From a virus, in IMG/VR virus record IMGVR_UViG_3300044641_002616, positions 1 through 30,276 of that record: a DNA stretch of 30,276 nucleotides; one strand, 5' to 3'. Each line of letters begins with the position of its first letter. Within the stretch, counting starts at the first letter, position 1. Positions 9,601-17,976 of the stretch are shown piece after piece. A model generated the notes under the pieces. It was not told where the DNA came from. It did not search any database and worked only from the letters and a program-made list of their open reading frames with translations. The position numbers were made by a program, and so were the translations under genes.

Positions 9601-9741
9601 CTAAAAAACAATGCTGCGGCATTTGGCATCACCGAACTGTTCTGGGACCGAAAGGGTTATTATCAGAACGGTAAGTTGATTGGTGGACCACGGTCCCAGG
9701 CCATTCCAGGCCATGATACTCATCTTCACGTCGCATTCTAA
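6691..9741 (+). CDS. Internal core protein (gp15 position) with C-terminal muramidase-like and LAS-peptidase-like domains
   Basis: 1016 residues, longer than T7 gp15 (747). Residues 1-700 are helical, Gln/Ala/Lys-rich core-protein sequence. From about 730 a wall-hydrolase-like domain begins: TFQNDLIQREGGGTDPYGQY with Glu742 as candidate catalytic acid, followed by VHFGAYQFKADTFAAVAKKV, which resembles phage GH104/COG4678 muramidases (E-G..., G-x-Y-Q-F). From about 905 a second domain resembles M15/LAS metallopeptidases: SRHYAASALDL (His946, Asp953) and the extreme C-terminus HDTHLHVAF (His1011, His1013), which would bind zinc. Such domains would open peptidoglycan during DNA ejection. GGAGAAGG lies just upstream of the ATG. 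In T7 the lytic domain is on gp16 instead. Confidence 0.85.
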   Translation: MASIYDPQGPQVALGGPSVSPGFSPTRTFDPSQQMLEAVEQQSRLKNREIEQLTAFSSTLSKFVQEQGEQWKKGEIAKGFSKFISSGGSLSPKYQQEHKEAEVRLSDAAKRDNQLATVAETLPNAEGISAGIRNNSPALTGWQAYGYSIAQAQNAPFSLANYINKARSENAIIRDPDTGVDITIGPRMGRAQAERVMELLTEKWSLETGISKINPQVLMEHAANNIAVTKLRIMEDWGKELDSNAKALQQDIAFKNSVTAIGGITDQTTAATASTALEKILSPYSYQEINEQFPKILAAAYQEKVAAGDQLGATALLTNLGSTRHPSGVGTYRERFLTTFQDLESKLQEFGADQEKARKADQLALFQQEAERYNNLPAAQRDAFINDPANGLLTRMRLAGMDEDKIREARTGGSTSFEIALLKGIRDGSLLVGSNKITKSVLDTYLANGTIDKSVYDQAVAAPELAQQQTVNDVFKDAKDQAVNLIRAWQTKSFTGSTVPSEASKAQAKVVAEVAIAKAMSKYQGTIQAQVDANQPINIIKVSQDLAALARQELSDANSAYYWNPDTHSAPNLQKATDKTPSTAPPTFTTTLPKPVIDAITNRVSSKAAPVLDPTAVDIPAQMIANEQLAVNQGGKISSSVVNIAKASGYKDVNRYLSDQATKNGMTWTPNSDQQTFLRNAKTISPSIAARLAGELTPSERRRLTQQLETIRTQQQTKASLSAAAAPGGTYATFQNDLIQREGGGTDPYGQYNFGFARSGPADPNLTNLKVRDVIRGNYTINGQRVVHFGAYQFKADTFAAVAKKVGISMDAPFNKETQDRAFRAVVMEGVLPWRNRLNDYMSGKVPDTAANRAAAIQDLQTEWTSMKNLTPAKLGSYLQNMRMERQQSTVDPNLGTLPPPQRTVRVGQMLLNMGVKIWQHPNFDLNKGYVEKGGRVGRHSDNSRHYAASALDLPLSHNSVTELDKTFDYLKNNAAAFGITELFWDRKGYYQNGKLIGGPRSQAIPGHDTHLHVAF

Positions 9742-9752
9742 CTTGGGAATCA

Positions 9753-9780
9753 AAGGGACTTTCTTGCGAGATGGTCCCTT
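9753..9780 (+). repeat. Hairpin between the two core protein genes
   Basis: AAGGGAC at 9753-9759 pairs with GTCCCTT at 9774-9780 around a 14-base loop. No T run follows, so it is more likely a processing or stability element than a terminator. AAGGGGG at 9804-9810 is a strong ribosome binding site 9 bases before the next ATG. Confidence 0.55.
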
Positions 9781-9819
9781 CCCACAACACATCATTTACC
9801 CTTAAGGGGGTTCCATTAA

Positions 9820-12800
9820 ATGCCTAGCCTTACTGATTCGTGGGATTCTCAGTATTCATACCAAGACACCACATCAGTGTCTGCGCTTGATTCTGGGAAA
9901 ACTAATTCTCAAATTGAAGAAGAAAATCGCAACAAACAAACCAAGGCTGCGATTCAAAAATCTAGACAGATTAAGGAAAAAGCCGCAGCCGACAAAGCGA
10001 AGAAGCGGGCTAAGGGTCGTCCCAAACGTAATCGGGAATCATGGAATCCCGCACAGGTGCTTGGTCAAACCATTGGTGATGCTGCTAAGGCTCCATTCGA
10101 AGCAGTTTCAGATGTTGTTAGTCCCATTGCTGCTGCCGGTGGTGAATGGGTTGATAAAAACCTTTACGGTATTCGAGATGTCAAGCAACTGGAAAAGCGT
10201 AAGCAGGTAAGGCTTGGCAAAGAAAAATCAGATCTTGCTGTAAAGGCTGAACAGACTCGTGGTGAACTGAAGAAGCAATTTAAGCCTATTGCTGAAACTG
10301 CCAAGATGCTGCTTAAGGGTTCTGGCCCAGGCATTATTGAGGACTATGGTTCACGAGCAGTCACTGCCGGTCAAGAGATCATTGCTCGCACGGGTGAGAT
10401 GATTGGCCGCCCTGTGGCCCCTGAACAGGATCCTAGAAGCGATAGGTACATCAAGGCCCAGATTGACTTTGGACTCACTCCAGAGGATCCTATGATGGCT
10501 AAGGGGGCCGAACTCCTGAAGCTTATCAATGGTGCTCGACTGCTCCGCCGGATTACTCCTGGAGATGTCAGCAAGAATAAGATGGCCAGCTTCACTCGTG
10601 ATAGAAGCCTGGATTTCTTTGCTGGTTTCATTCACGCTGATACCTCTGATAAGGGCGGTCCTACCCTGCTTGCCAGGCTAGATGAGGCCCTGCCTGAGAA
10701 CCTCCGTCAGTTTGTTCCAGCAGCAGTTCTAGGTGATCCTGATTATGATAGTGAGGCTCGGTATCGAGTCCTTGCTGGTCTTGAAGACATGGGTCTTGGT
10801 ATCGTTGCTGATGCCGTGGGTGCCAGCTTTAAGGCACTTGATATATTCCGTACCAAACTGCGTCCATTTGGTAAAGCAGTCACCGATGAGACTCGCGCAG
10901 AAGCCATCTCGGAAGGAGTTAAGGTCCTCAACAAGGAACTGGATAATGCTGCTTCTAAGGCATCCGTAAAGGAAACAGAAGAGGCTATTCGATGGAATGA
11001 TGCTGATCAACTGACCCGCGATGAGATCCTCACTAAGATTGATGATATTAAACGTCGTCAATCGGACCCCTGGGAAGACAGCGCCGAACTTAAAAAGCAA
11101 TTGGATGCTGCTAATGATGAACTGAAGGATATTGACAACAACATTCTTCAACGTTCTGAAGGTATGCCCAGTGGAGCCAGCCGGGTTGAAACTGCTGCTG
11201 ACATTGGTAAGTTTGACATTCCTGAGGCCATCCTCCAGAATCGTGTTTGGATTACGGATGCTGCCACAAAAAGGGCCAACATGAGTGATGGTTGGAGGGC
11301 CCAGATTGACGAAGCTCTTGAGTATTACAAAGATAATATGGAGAGCCTGTATCGTCGATATAAGCCTTCCGAAGTCAAACGTATTGTCTCTGCTATTGAT
11401 CAGCAGGTTCTGGATTCGTATCAATCGGTTCTAGATACTACTAAGTCAGCAGAAGAAGTCCAACAGGCCATGCTGGATACCTTCCGTAAGGAAGGGCAAA
11501 CCTTTACTGGCGAGGTTGGTACTGAACAAATCAAAACCAAGGCACTCGTTGTTACCCAAGCAATGATGCGTCGTCTGTCTGAGAAGGCAGCCAACATTGG
11601 TGATGATTATCTCAGATCTGAATCTGCTGGTCTTCCTGAAGGCAACCACTTTGATCGCCTTGTTGATCAGGTGGCTGGCCTTGCTATGCTTCGCAAGGAG
11701 TCCTGGTCGCTTGAAGCTGGCCGTCGTCTGGCTGCTGGTAAGGCATGGAAAGGTACTCTGGATGAACTTTCTGCTCGGGAAACCGAAGAAGGCGGCACTG
11801 TTCTCACCACGAAGCTGTTGCGTAAGTGGGCAGATCATGTTAAGTACCTGATGATGACTGGTGATCCAGCTGCTCGCACAGAGGCTCGTCAGATGGCCCT
11901 TGCTATGGCATTGTCTGGTGGTGATCCTGCTAAGACGATTAGCTTTGCACAAACGGTTATCCGGTACGCAGGTAAGCGGGCTCTTGGACTGTTCTTCAAT
12001 AACATCCTGTCTGGTCCTAAGACCATCATCAGGAACCTTTCTGGTGCTGCGAGGCTTGTGTATCAGCCCATCCAGATTGGCATTCGTGGCATTATGGAGG
12101 GTGATGATCGCCTGATTGGTGCTGCTGGAGAAGGCTTTGCTGCCATCTTTAGCTCGATGCTGGAGGCTTCACAGGTTGCTGGTCAAACCTTTAAGAGCGG
12201 TGTTCCTGCGTCTTGGAGCAGCGCCAACGTTGTTACTAAGGCAGAAATGAAGGCCATGATTGATGGTCTTGAACTGGCTGCCACAAACGATGCTCAACGT
12301 ATGGTTGCTGGTCACCTTCGGTGGCTTGATTCCTTTATTGGATGGACAGAACTTCCTAGTCGTCTCATGATGTCGTCCGACGACTTCTTGCGTACCATTG
12401 CGGTTCGTCAGAAGATGACGCAGGACGCCTTTATGTATGCGTCGGAGAAGGGTGGCAAGAACTTTGCTGAAACCATGGAACATGCGATGATCGCAATGAG
12501 CCGTGGAATTGATCCTAAAAGCGGTCAGATCACTGATAAGGCCCTTCGTCAGTATGCTGATGAGGTTACCTTTACCAATGACCCCGGTGCCTTTGCTAAG
12601 AAGCTGGAAGAACTGGTTAGTATTGAAGTGAAGGGTATTGCCCCTGGTAAATACATCCTTCCCTTTATCCGTACCCCTGCTAACATCATGGGGTATCAGC
12701 TTGGATTCACGCCTTTGATTGGTAAGTTTCTTGGTGGGTATCGTAAGGCTCTTCAATCTGGAGATGAAATTGCTCTTGCTGAACTGCGTGGTAGGGAATC

Positions 12801-13869
12801 AATTGGTTCGCTGCTGTTATCCATCGGCTATGCTGCCGGTTCAAGTGGCCAGGTAACCGGCAATGCTCCGTATGATCCAGACGAGCGCGAACGTTGGAGA
12901 CAACAAGGTATTCAGCCACGCTCTGTCAAGGTTGGAGATAAGTGGGTATCCTATTCTTGGTTTGAACCACTATCCAACTGGATGGCTGCCGCTGCTGATC
13001 TTGGTCACCTTTCTCGTTATGGAGATATTGAAGATCTGAATCAGCTTGGAGCTGCCCTGACCTATGCTATTGCTGGAAGCTTTACCGAAAAGAGCTATCT
13101 GGCTAACCTTGATGGTATTGCGACCATTCTGAATCCTCAGGATACTTGGTCTAATCTTGTTGGCAATGGTAAAAACATTCCTGGTAATCCAAACAGTTTC
13201 CTGGATACGGTGTCTTCTGCTGGGTTGAACTTTGTTAACTCACAGATTATTCCTTATACTGGTGCTCGTAAGGCCTGGGCTAATGCTTCTGATGCGTACT
13301 ATCGAGAGTACGATAGCCTGTTCCAAAAGACCCTTGCTCAGTTGTGGCCTGGCATCAGCCAAATGGCTCCGTATGAACCGGACATCCTGACTGGCAAACC
13401 AATGCTGCGTTCCACAGGTGGTCCTTTGAATGCTATCATTCCTTTTGAAACACTTGAAGAAAATCAGAGCCCTGTTGCTCAGAAACTCATCGAAATGAAC
13501 GTGTGGCAAAAGGGACAGTTCAAGCAAGCAACCACCGGACAGATTTATACTGGTAAGGAGCGAGCAGCTGTCAAGGCCCTTGTTGCTAAGATGGGACTTG
13601 AAAGGGCGCTTGCCGCTCACTTCGCGTCTCCTGAGTTTAAGGCCGACGAACTTCGGTGGAAGGAGGGTTCTCTTACCCCACAGGAACGTTTGGTTGTTCC
13701 TTACTACAAACGACGCACCGAAGAAATCTTTAACGAATACATCAACGCAGCCAAACGGCAGATGGAGGCCACCAATCCGGACTTCATCAAGCGTAAAAAT
13801 GAGTTCCTCATGCGTCAGGGAATGCAACGCGGTGGCGTGTATGATCTGATTCAATACAGTCAACCATAG
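9820..13869 (+). CDS. Large internal core protein (T7 gp16 position)
   Basis: 1349 residues, similar to T7 gp16 (1318). Residues about 35-75 are strongly basic (KKRAKGRPKRNRES), followed by helical, charged sequence. Around 725-740 is FFNNILSGPKTIIRNLSGAA, a pattern (L-S-G-P-K/R-T-x-x-x-N) seen in very large phage ejection proteins, followed by several hydrophobic or amphipathic segments (about 735-800, 820-870, 1000-1030). I see no soluble lytic transglycosylase motif at its N-terminus, unlike T7 gp16; that activity appears moved to the upstream core protein. The role expected is the inner part of the ejection conduit across the cell envelope. It has an excellent ribosome binding site. Confidence 0.82.
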   Translation: MPSLTDSWDSQYSYQDTTSVSALDSGKTNSQIEEENRNKQTKAAIQKSRQIKEKAAADKAKKRAKGRPKRNRESWNPAQVLGQTIGDAAKAPFEAVSDVVSPIAAAGGEWVDKNLYGIRDVKQLEKRKQVRLGKEKSDLAVKAEQTRGELKKQFKPIAETAKMLLKGSGPGIIEDYGSRAVTAGQEIIARTGEMIGRPVAPEQDPRSDRYIKAQIDFGLTPEDPMMAKGAELLKLINGARLLRRITPGDVSKNKMASFTRDRSLDFFAGFIHADTSDKGGPTLLARLDEALPENLRQFVPAAVLGDPDYDSEARYRVLAGLEDMGLGIVADAVGASFKALDIFRTKLRPFGKAVTDETRAEAISEGVKVLNKELDNAASKASVKETEEAIRWNDADQLTRDEILTKIDDIKRRQSDPWEDSAELKKQLDAANDELKDIDNNILQRSEGMPSGASRVETAADIGKFDIPEAILQNRVWITDAATKRANMSDGWRAQIDEALEYYKDNMESLYRRYKPSEVKRIVSAIDQQVLDSYQSVLDTTKSAEEVQQAMLDTFRKEGQTFTGEVGTEQIKTKALVVTQAMMRRLSEKAANIGDDYLRSESAGLPEGNHFDRLVDQVAGLAMLRKESWSLEAGRRLAAGKAWKGTLDELSARETEEGGTVLTTKLLRKWADHVKYLMMTGDPAARTEARQMALAMALSGGDPAKTISFAQTVIRYAGKRALGLFFNNILSGPKTIIRNLSGAARLVYQPIQIGIRGIMEGDDRLIGAAGEGFAAIFSSMLEASQVAGQTFKSGVPASWSSANVVTKAEMKAMIDGLELAATNDAQRMVAGHLRWLDSFIGWTELPSRLMMSSDDFLRTIAVRQKMTQDAFMYASEKGGKNFAETMEHAMIAMSRGIDPKSGQITDKALRQYADEVTFTNDPGAFAKKLEELVSIEVKGIAPGKYILPFIRTPANIMGYQLGFTPLIGKFLGGYRKALQSGDEIALAELRGRESIGSLLLSIGYAAGSSGQVTGNAPYDPDERERWRQQGIQPRSVKVGDKWVSYSWFEPLSNWMAAAADLGHLSRYGDIEDLNQLGAALTYAIAGSFTEKSYLANLDGIATILNPQDTWSNLVGNGKNIPGNPNSFLDTVSSAGLNFVNSQIIPYTGARKAWANASDAYYREYDSLFQKTLAQLWPGISQMAPYEPDILTGKPMLRSTGGPLNAIIPFETLEENQSPVAQKLIEMNVWQKGQFKQATTGQIYTGKERAAVKALVAKMGLERALAAHFASPEFKADELRWKEGSLTPQERLVVPYYKRRTEEIFNEYINAAKRQMEATNPDFIKRKNEFLMRQGMQRGGVYDLIQYSQP

Positions 13870-13893
13870 CACACACATTGAATTCATTAAGCA

Positions 13894-16170
13894 ATGGCTA
13901 TCACTGAAAATACTTATACAGGGAATGGGACTTCGGTCCTTTTCCCATTTACCTTTCCATATCTTGATAGTGCTGATGTTAAGGTTACCCTTAATGGCAC
14001 TCTTACAACTGCATACACCTTTGCCAACGCTACCACTATTCAATTTACCAGTGCTCCGGCTGCTGGAATTAGTATTCGAATTTATCGGGAAACCGCTAAT
14101 GACGAAGCGTCTGCAACGTTCTTTCCTGGATCTTCCATTAAGGCATCTGATCTGAATAATAACTTTATTCAGATTCTTTACGTTGTTCAGGAAGTTGTTT
14201 CCCGATACATCAGTAGGTTTGGGGGTACCATGCTTGGTATTCTCAACATGGGTGGGTTCAGGATTACCAACCTTGGGACGCCCGCTGCTGGCACTGATGC
14301 TGCCACTAAAACTTATGTAGATGATAATGCTCTACTTTATAGTGGATCACCCGCGTTTACTCAAGATGGTGCTGGTGCTGTAACAAGGTCTTGGAGTAGT
14401 AAGCTGAAGGATGTTGTATCCGTAAAGGACTTTGGGGCCGTTGGGGATGGAGTAACAAACGACAGCGCAGCCATCCAGGCAGCAGCTACGGCAGCCGTCG
14501 CAGCTGGCGCACGTCTATGGATCCCTAAGACCAGCAACTTCTATGCGCTGGGGTCTGGAGCTATTTCCGTCACGCTGGCTGATGGGCGAGGGCTGGTAAT
14601 CGAGTCGGACGGAGCTGAGCTGAGGCAAACTGCAAACATTAGTGCCACAATTATTTCCGTAAGTTGCACAAGTGCTGTAACTGCTGCGCTTGGCACTAAC
14701 ACGTTTGCGGAGATCCGAGGGCTTGTTATTGACGGGCGTGGCGTACCAGAGCAGTGGGCTGAGACAAACTTTGCGAACCTGAAATTAGTCACGGGCATTG
14801 CCACTCAGACAGAGTATGTGCTGATCGAGAACTGCCGCCTTCGTAAGATTTACGGTTACGGCATCAACTCATCTGGCGCGTACCAGTCCGAAGTGCGAAA
14901 CTGTGCGCTTAGCGAGGTTGGTGGTCATTGGTATCAGAACAATACTTTTGATGCGTTTGGCGATGGCGTCTATCACAGCCGCGTCAAGGCAAACGGGAAC
15001 GTCCTGATCTCCCACTGCAACATTGTCGGTTACTCCAGCAATTACAGCCGCATCGGATGTACGTTTGAGTATGCCACTACCTACTACAACGCAACCATTG
15101 AGCACTGCCTCGTTCAAAAGTACGATCGTACTATCCACATCGAAGAAGGCAGCTCGTGCAATCTGACGATTGACAACTGTCGAGTGATCGACTTTCGGGT
15201 TGGCGTGTTTGTATTCAATCTCACGACGCAAGGCAGGATTAGGGCTTCAAACTCGTACTTCCAGTACGGCAGCGGGGACTACAACGGCTCCCAAGGTTGG
15301 ATTGCCTTTAACAGTTCGTCAACTCCAACTGAGTTCACGGACTGCTTCTTTACAATTACCTCTGGTAGTTTTACGTCAAATGCTGGGTCGGACGTTCGCT
15401 ACTACGATTGCATTTTTGACTATAAAAATGTAGCGTCTATCCTTTCCAACCACACTGCCTGGTTTGAAGGGTGCCAGTTCCGCAACATCGTTGCCCCTGG
15501 CGCAGCAAATCATTACTTCTTCTCTGGCACACAAAGGTTCCGGTCGTGTCGGTTCTACGGCACAGCCAACGTAACCTTTAACCGCAACTCAGGCACTAAC
15601 TTTGAAGAAGTCATTGATTGCATCAGCTACGGTCCGGTGCTGTCTACGCCAAACGTAGCAAGCTCTATTGAGTACATCGGATTCACCCCGTCGTCGAGCC
15701 AGCTTGCTGCCGGGTTTCGCGTTGCAAATGGTACAACGCTATACCTCCCAGCTTTTTACAACACGTTTCCGAACGTGGATGGCTGGATTGGCGTGGGATC
15801 TGGAAGCACCCAAAACGCACCTAGGACGTTCACTGCGTCAAGTACGACAGTTCCTTCGGCTATTTGGGCAAATCTTTCTAAGGCTACGCTGATCGTCAAG
15901 TTCAGCGACGGCACTGCTTCTTACCTTCTGCGACCAGAAATGTTTTGGGATCCAACCGCTTATGGTCAGGGCTATTACCATGCCAACATTAAGCGCAACA
16001 CGTCTGGTGCTTGGGTGGCGGATGGTGCCGTGACAACGCTTGGAACTCCATCTGCTGCTGGTTTTGACGGTTCCACAGCAAATAGTCTTACGTGGACGGG
16101 CGTAGGCGGATTTGCAAATCTATGCCAGGTGCTGATTGTCCCTAGACACGCCTCTACTTACATTCTTTGA
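13894..16170 (+). CDS. Tail fibre / receptor-binding protein with T7 gp17 N-terminal domain and pectate-lyase-type beta-helix
   Basis: 758 residues. Residues 1-100 (GNGTSVLFPFTFPYLDSADV, then FFPGSSIKASDLNNNF) match the gp17 N-terminal domain that attaches fibres to the gp12 nozzle. Residues 118-145 (LNMGGFRITNLGTPAAGTDA) are the common fibre linker. From about 174, VVSVKDFGAVGDGVTNDSAA is the classic start of a right-handed beta-helix of the pectate-lyase superfamily, continuing through Cys/Asn/Gly-rich rungs to about 620. The C-terminal about 130 residues look like a separate tip domain. It probably binds, and may degrade, a surface polysaccharide. From about 14450 base composition shifts to higher GC and rarer codons, which suggests the tip was exchanged. 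Confidence 0.9.
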   Translation: MAITENTYTGNGTSVLFPFTFPYLDSADVKVTLNGTLTTAYTFANATTIQFTSAPAAGISIRIYRETANDEASATFFPGSSIKASDLNNNFIQILYVVQEVVSRYISRFGGTMLGILNMGGFRITNLGTPAAGTDAATKTYVDDNALLYSGSPAFTQDGAGAVTRSWSSKLKDVVSVKDFGAVGDGVTNDSAAIQAAATAAVAAGARLWIPKTSNFYALGSGAISVTLADGRGLVIESDGAELRQTANISATIISVSCTSAVTAALGTNTFAEIRGLVIDGRGVPEQWAETNFANLKLVTGIATQTEYVLIENCRLRKIYGYGINSSGAYQSEVRNCALSEVGGHWYQNNTFDAFGDGVYHSRVKANGNVLISHCNIVGYSSNYSRIGCTFEYATTYYNATIEHCLVQKYDRTIHIEEGSSCNLTIDNCRVIDFRVGVFVFNLTTQGRIRASNSYFQYGSGDYNGSQGWIAFNSSSTPTEFTDCFFTITSGSFTSNAGSDVRYYDCIFDYKNVASILSNHTAWFEGCQFRNIVAPGAANHYFFSGTQRFRSCRFYGTANVTFNRNSGTNFEEVIDCISYGPVLSTPNVASSIEYIGFTPSSSQLAAGFRVANGTTLYLPAFYNTFPNVDGWIGVGSGSTQNAPRTFTASSTTVPSAIWANLSKATLIVKFSDGTASYLLRPEMFWDPTAYGQGYYHANIKRNTSGAWVADGAVTTLGTPSAAGFDGSTANSLTWTGVGGFANLCQVLIVPRHASTYIL

Positions 16171-16180
16171 GGTTTTAATT

Positions 16181-16444
16181 ATGGCTTTGCAACAATCGCT
16201 TTCCGCTACCACCAACCTTAATACTCAAGTCATTTTTCCCAAGGCATACGTTAAAGTTGAAAAAGTCACAGGTAATTGTACTTTGCTTGAAATCAGCCTT
16301 GCCATTTACACTGCCAAAAACGAAACCTTAATTGAAAACAAGAAATACTTGCATATTCCTGACGCCGAAGGTGGCAACTTTGTCAAGCAGTCCTACGAGT
16401 TCCTCAAAACCCTTCCCGAGTTCTCCGACGCAACTGACTGCTGA
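16181..16444 (+). CDS. Small protein after tail fibre, unknown function
   Basis: 87 residues from ATG 16181, chosen because GAGG at 16169-16172 lies 8 bases upstream. The sequence looks like a small beta-rich domain (AYVKVEKVTGNCTLLEISL) and ends in a helix with an acidic tail. No recognised family. It sits immediately after the fibre gene and overlaps the next start by one base, so a role as fibre chaperone or accessory virion protein is possible but only inferred. Confidence 0.7.
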   Translation: MALQQSLSATTNLNTQVIFPKAYVKVEKVTGNCTLLEISLAIYTAKNETLIENKKYLHIPDAEGGNFVKQSYEFLKTLPEFSDATDC

Positions 16445-16575
16445 TGTCCAAGCCAAAAGGCGCCCTTAACAAGGTCACCCACGTCCCTGGTCCCCCGAAG
16501 AAAACTAAGCAGGGCCAGGGACAGCATTCTTTGCCCAATCATGGGCGTAAACAATCACGAGGTCAAGGTAAATGA
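16444..16575 (+). CDS. Small basic protein, 43 residues
   Basis: ATG 16444 overlaps the previous stop (TGATG) and its own stop overlaps the next start (ATGA), which is strong contextual support for a real, coupled gene. The sequence (MSKPKGALNKVTHVPGPPKK at the start, then Gln/Gly/His/Lys-rich to the end) is rich in Lys, Pro, Gly and Gln and probably unstructured. It belongs with other tiny basic late proteins in this window; function unknown. Confidence 0.65.
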   Translation: MSKPKGALNKVTHVPGPPKKTKQGQGQHSLPNHGRKQSRGQGK

Positions 16576-16769
16576 TCACCATCTTCGGCATCAAGCTGAC
16601 CTATGAGGCAGCTATCTTTTTCGGACTCTTCATTGCTTCTGAGGTTATTGGTCTCAGCAAGTATCGTTCCAACAGCGTTGTTCAGGTTCTGCTGAAAGTC
16701 GTCACCCTGCTGAAGCCCCTTCGGTCTGAGGATGAGCGTCTTCAGAAGATTAAAGACTCCTTCAAATGA
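16572..16769 (+). CDS. Holin-like small membrane protein
   Basis: 65 residues with one clear membrane helix at about 11-29 (EAAIFFGLFIASEVIGLS) and a charged C-terminal tail rich in Lys, Arg, Glu. It directly precedes the endolysin with an ATGA overlap, the usual place for a holin. T7 gp17.5 is likewise a small one-helix class holin (67 residues). The assignment rests on size, topology and position, not on a family motif. Confidence 0.6.
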   Translation: MITIFGIKLTYEAAIFFGLFIASEVIGLSKYRSNSVVQVLLKVVTLLKPLRSEDERLQKIKDSFK

Positions 16770-17752
16770 CCAACATCCTACTGCCAATCAGCCAATACTA
16801 CCCCCAAACAGATAGTCGCACGGCTCACGCAGATAGGATGTGCTTTTCGAGCACGATGGCCATGGGTATCAAGTACCTGTGGCCTTCTTCTCTAAGCGGA
16901 TCAAATGCGGACGACGACTATCTCCGCACCGTGCTTAAGTTTGGAGACACTACAAATTTTGTAGCACAAACCCAAGCTGCCAAGGAGTATAAGGTACGTG
17001 CTACCTTCCACAAAAACGGCAACCTCAGTGCCCTCCAGAAGCGGCTAGAAGAGGGTGTTCCCGTGCCTGTTGGGTTTCTCCATCATGGTACGCCTACGGC
17101 CCCTCGTGGGGGCGGCCACTGGGTTCTCCTGGTGGGTATGACGGATACTCATGGTATCTTTCACGATCCATATGGGGAACTTGATAATGTCAACGGCGGC
17201 TATGTAAGTCGTGGAAAGGGCGGCAAACAGGTCAGCTACTCCTGGAAGAACTGGCTTCCACGTTGGGAGGTAGAGGGTCCCAATACTGGGTGGTTTATGG
17301 ATCTTCGAAGGATCGAAGACGTTAAGCCAGCCCCCGCTGCGGTGCCATTTGAGAACAACTTTAAGGGAGTTAGGAAGGCTGCGGCTAGTCTTGGAGCCAA
17401 GTTTCCAGAGGTTGTAGCAGCACAGTGGGCACTTGAGTCCAGCTGGGGCGTCCACACGTCTGGAAAGAACAACTTTTTCGGCATTAAGGGCACTCCAGGC
17501 ACCGCAAAACAAACATCGGAGTTCATCAATGGGAAGTGGATTACCATTTCCGATACCTTTAAGAACTACGAGACCCCTGTCGAATGTATTGATCATTTGA
17601 TCACTCTTTGGTACAAGGACTACAAGGGGTACAAGGGCGTCAATCGTGCCTTGGATTGGAGGGAATGCTGCCACCTGCTTCAAAAAGAGGGGTATGCAAC
17701 AGATCCTACCTATCCATCCAAACTCATTCAACTCATCTTGGAAAATCAGTAA
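16766..17752 (+). CDS. Bifunctional endolysin-like protein: C39-type cysteine peptidase domain plus glucosaminidase domain
   Basis: 328 residues. The N-terminal half has the papain-like C39 order of catalytic residues: Cys26 in DRMCFSSTMAMG, His118 in GGGHWVLLVG and Asp134 in HDPYGE. The C-terminal part (about 200-325) has VVAAQWALESSWGVHTSGKN followed by NNFFGIKG, the signature of endo-beta-N-acetylglucosaminidases (GH73-like) with Glu224 as the likely acid. Together they would cut both peptide and glycan bonds of peptidoglycan. It lies right after a holin-like gene (4-base overlap), so release of progeny is the likely job. No signal peptide is seen, so export would depend on the holin. Confidence 0.8.
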   Translation: MTNILLPISQYYPQTDSRTAHADRMCFSSTMAMGIKYLWPSSLSGSNADDDYLRTVLKFGDTTNFVAQTQAAKEYKVRATFHKNGNLSALQKRLEEGVPVPVGFLHHGTPTAPRGGGHWVLLVGMTDTHGIFHDPYGELDNVNGGYVSRGKGGKQVSYSWKNWLPRWEVEGPNTGWFMDLRRIEDVKPAPAAVPFENNFKGVRKAAASLGAKFPEVVAAQWALESSWGVHTSGKNNFFGIKGTPGTAKQTSEFINGKWITISDTFKNYETPVECIDHLITLWYKDYKGYKGVNRALDWRECCHLLQKEGYATDPTYPSKLIQLILENQ

Positions 17753-17971
17753 ATGACTTACTCTTCGTCAATTGTTCCAGGGCGTTATTCGGCTGAAGCT
17801 GTAACGTCCAATCTTGCAATTCCAGAACATGATTATGTGTCCTGTACCTATACTGGAACTAATCTAACTGGTGCTGTATTCAAATTTGGTGGAGCAAGTG
17901 GCATTACTGTTGCTACTCTTGTTCTTACTTATGATGGTTCTAATAACCTTCTTACCGTTACCAAGAGTTAA
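17753..17971 (+). CDS. Small virion-type protein, unknown
   Basis: 72 residues, starting directly after the endolysin stop. It is rich in Thr, Gly, Val and Ser with alternating beta-type pattern (SCTYTGTNLTGAVFKFGG, VATLVLTYDGSNNLLTV). Such proteins commonly accompany fibre genes. I do not recognise a family; a small structural or fibre-associated domain is the best guess. Confidence 0.6.
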   Translation: MTYSSSIVPGRYSAEAVTSNLAIPEHDYVSCTYTGTNLTGAVFKFGGASGITVATLVLTYDGSNNLLTVTKS

Positions 17972-17976
17972 CTCCA

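Noticed and set aside
13878-13887. TTGAATTCAT occurring both here and at 28241-28250 upstream of genes
   Set aside because: Two copies of a 10-base AT-rich word with different flanks and different distances to starts are not enough for a shared regulatory site.
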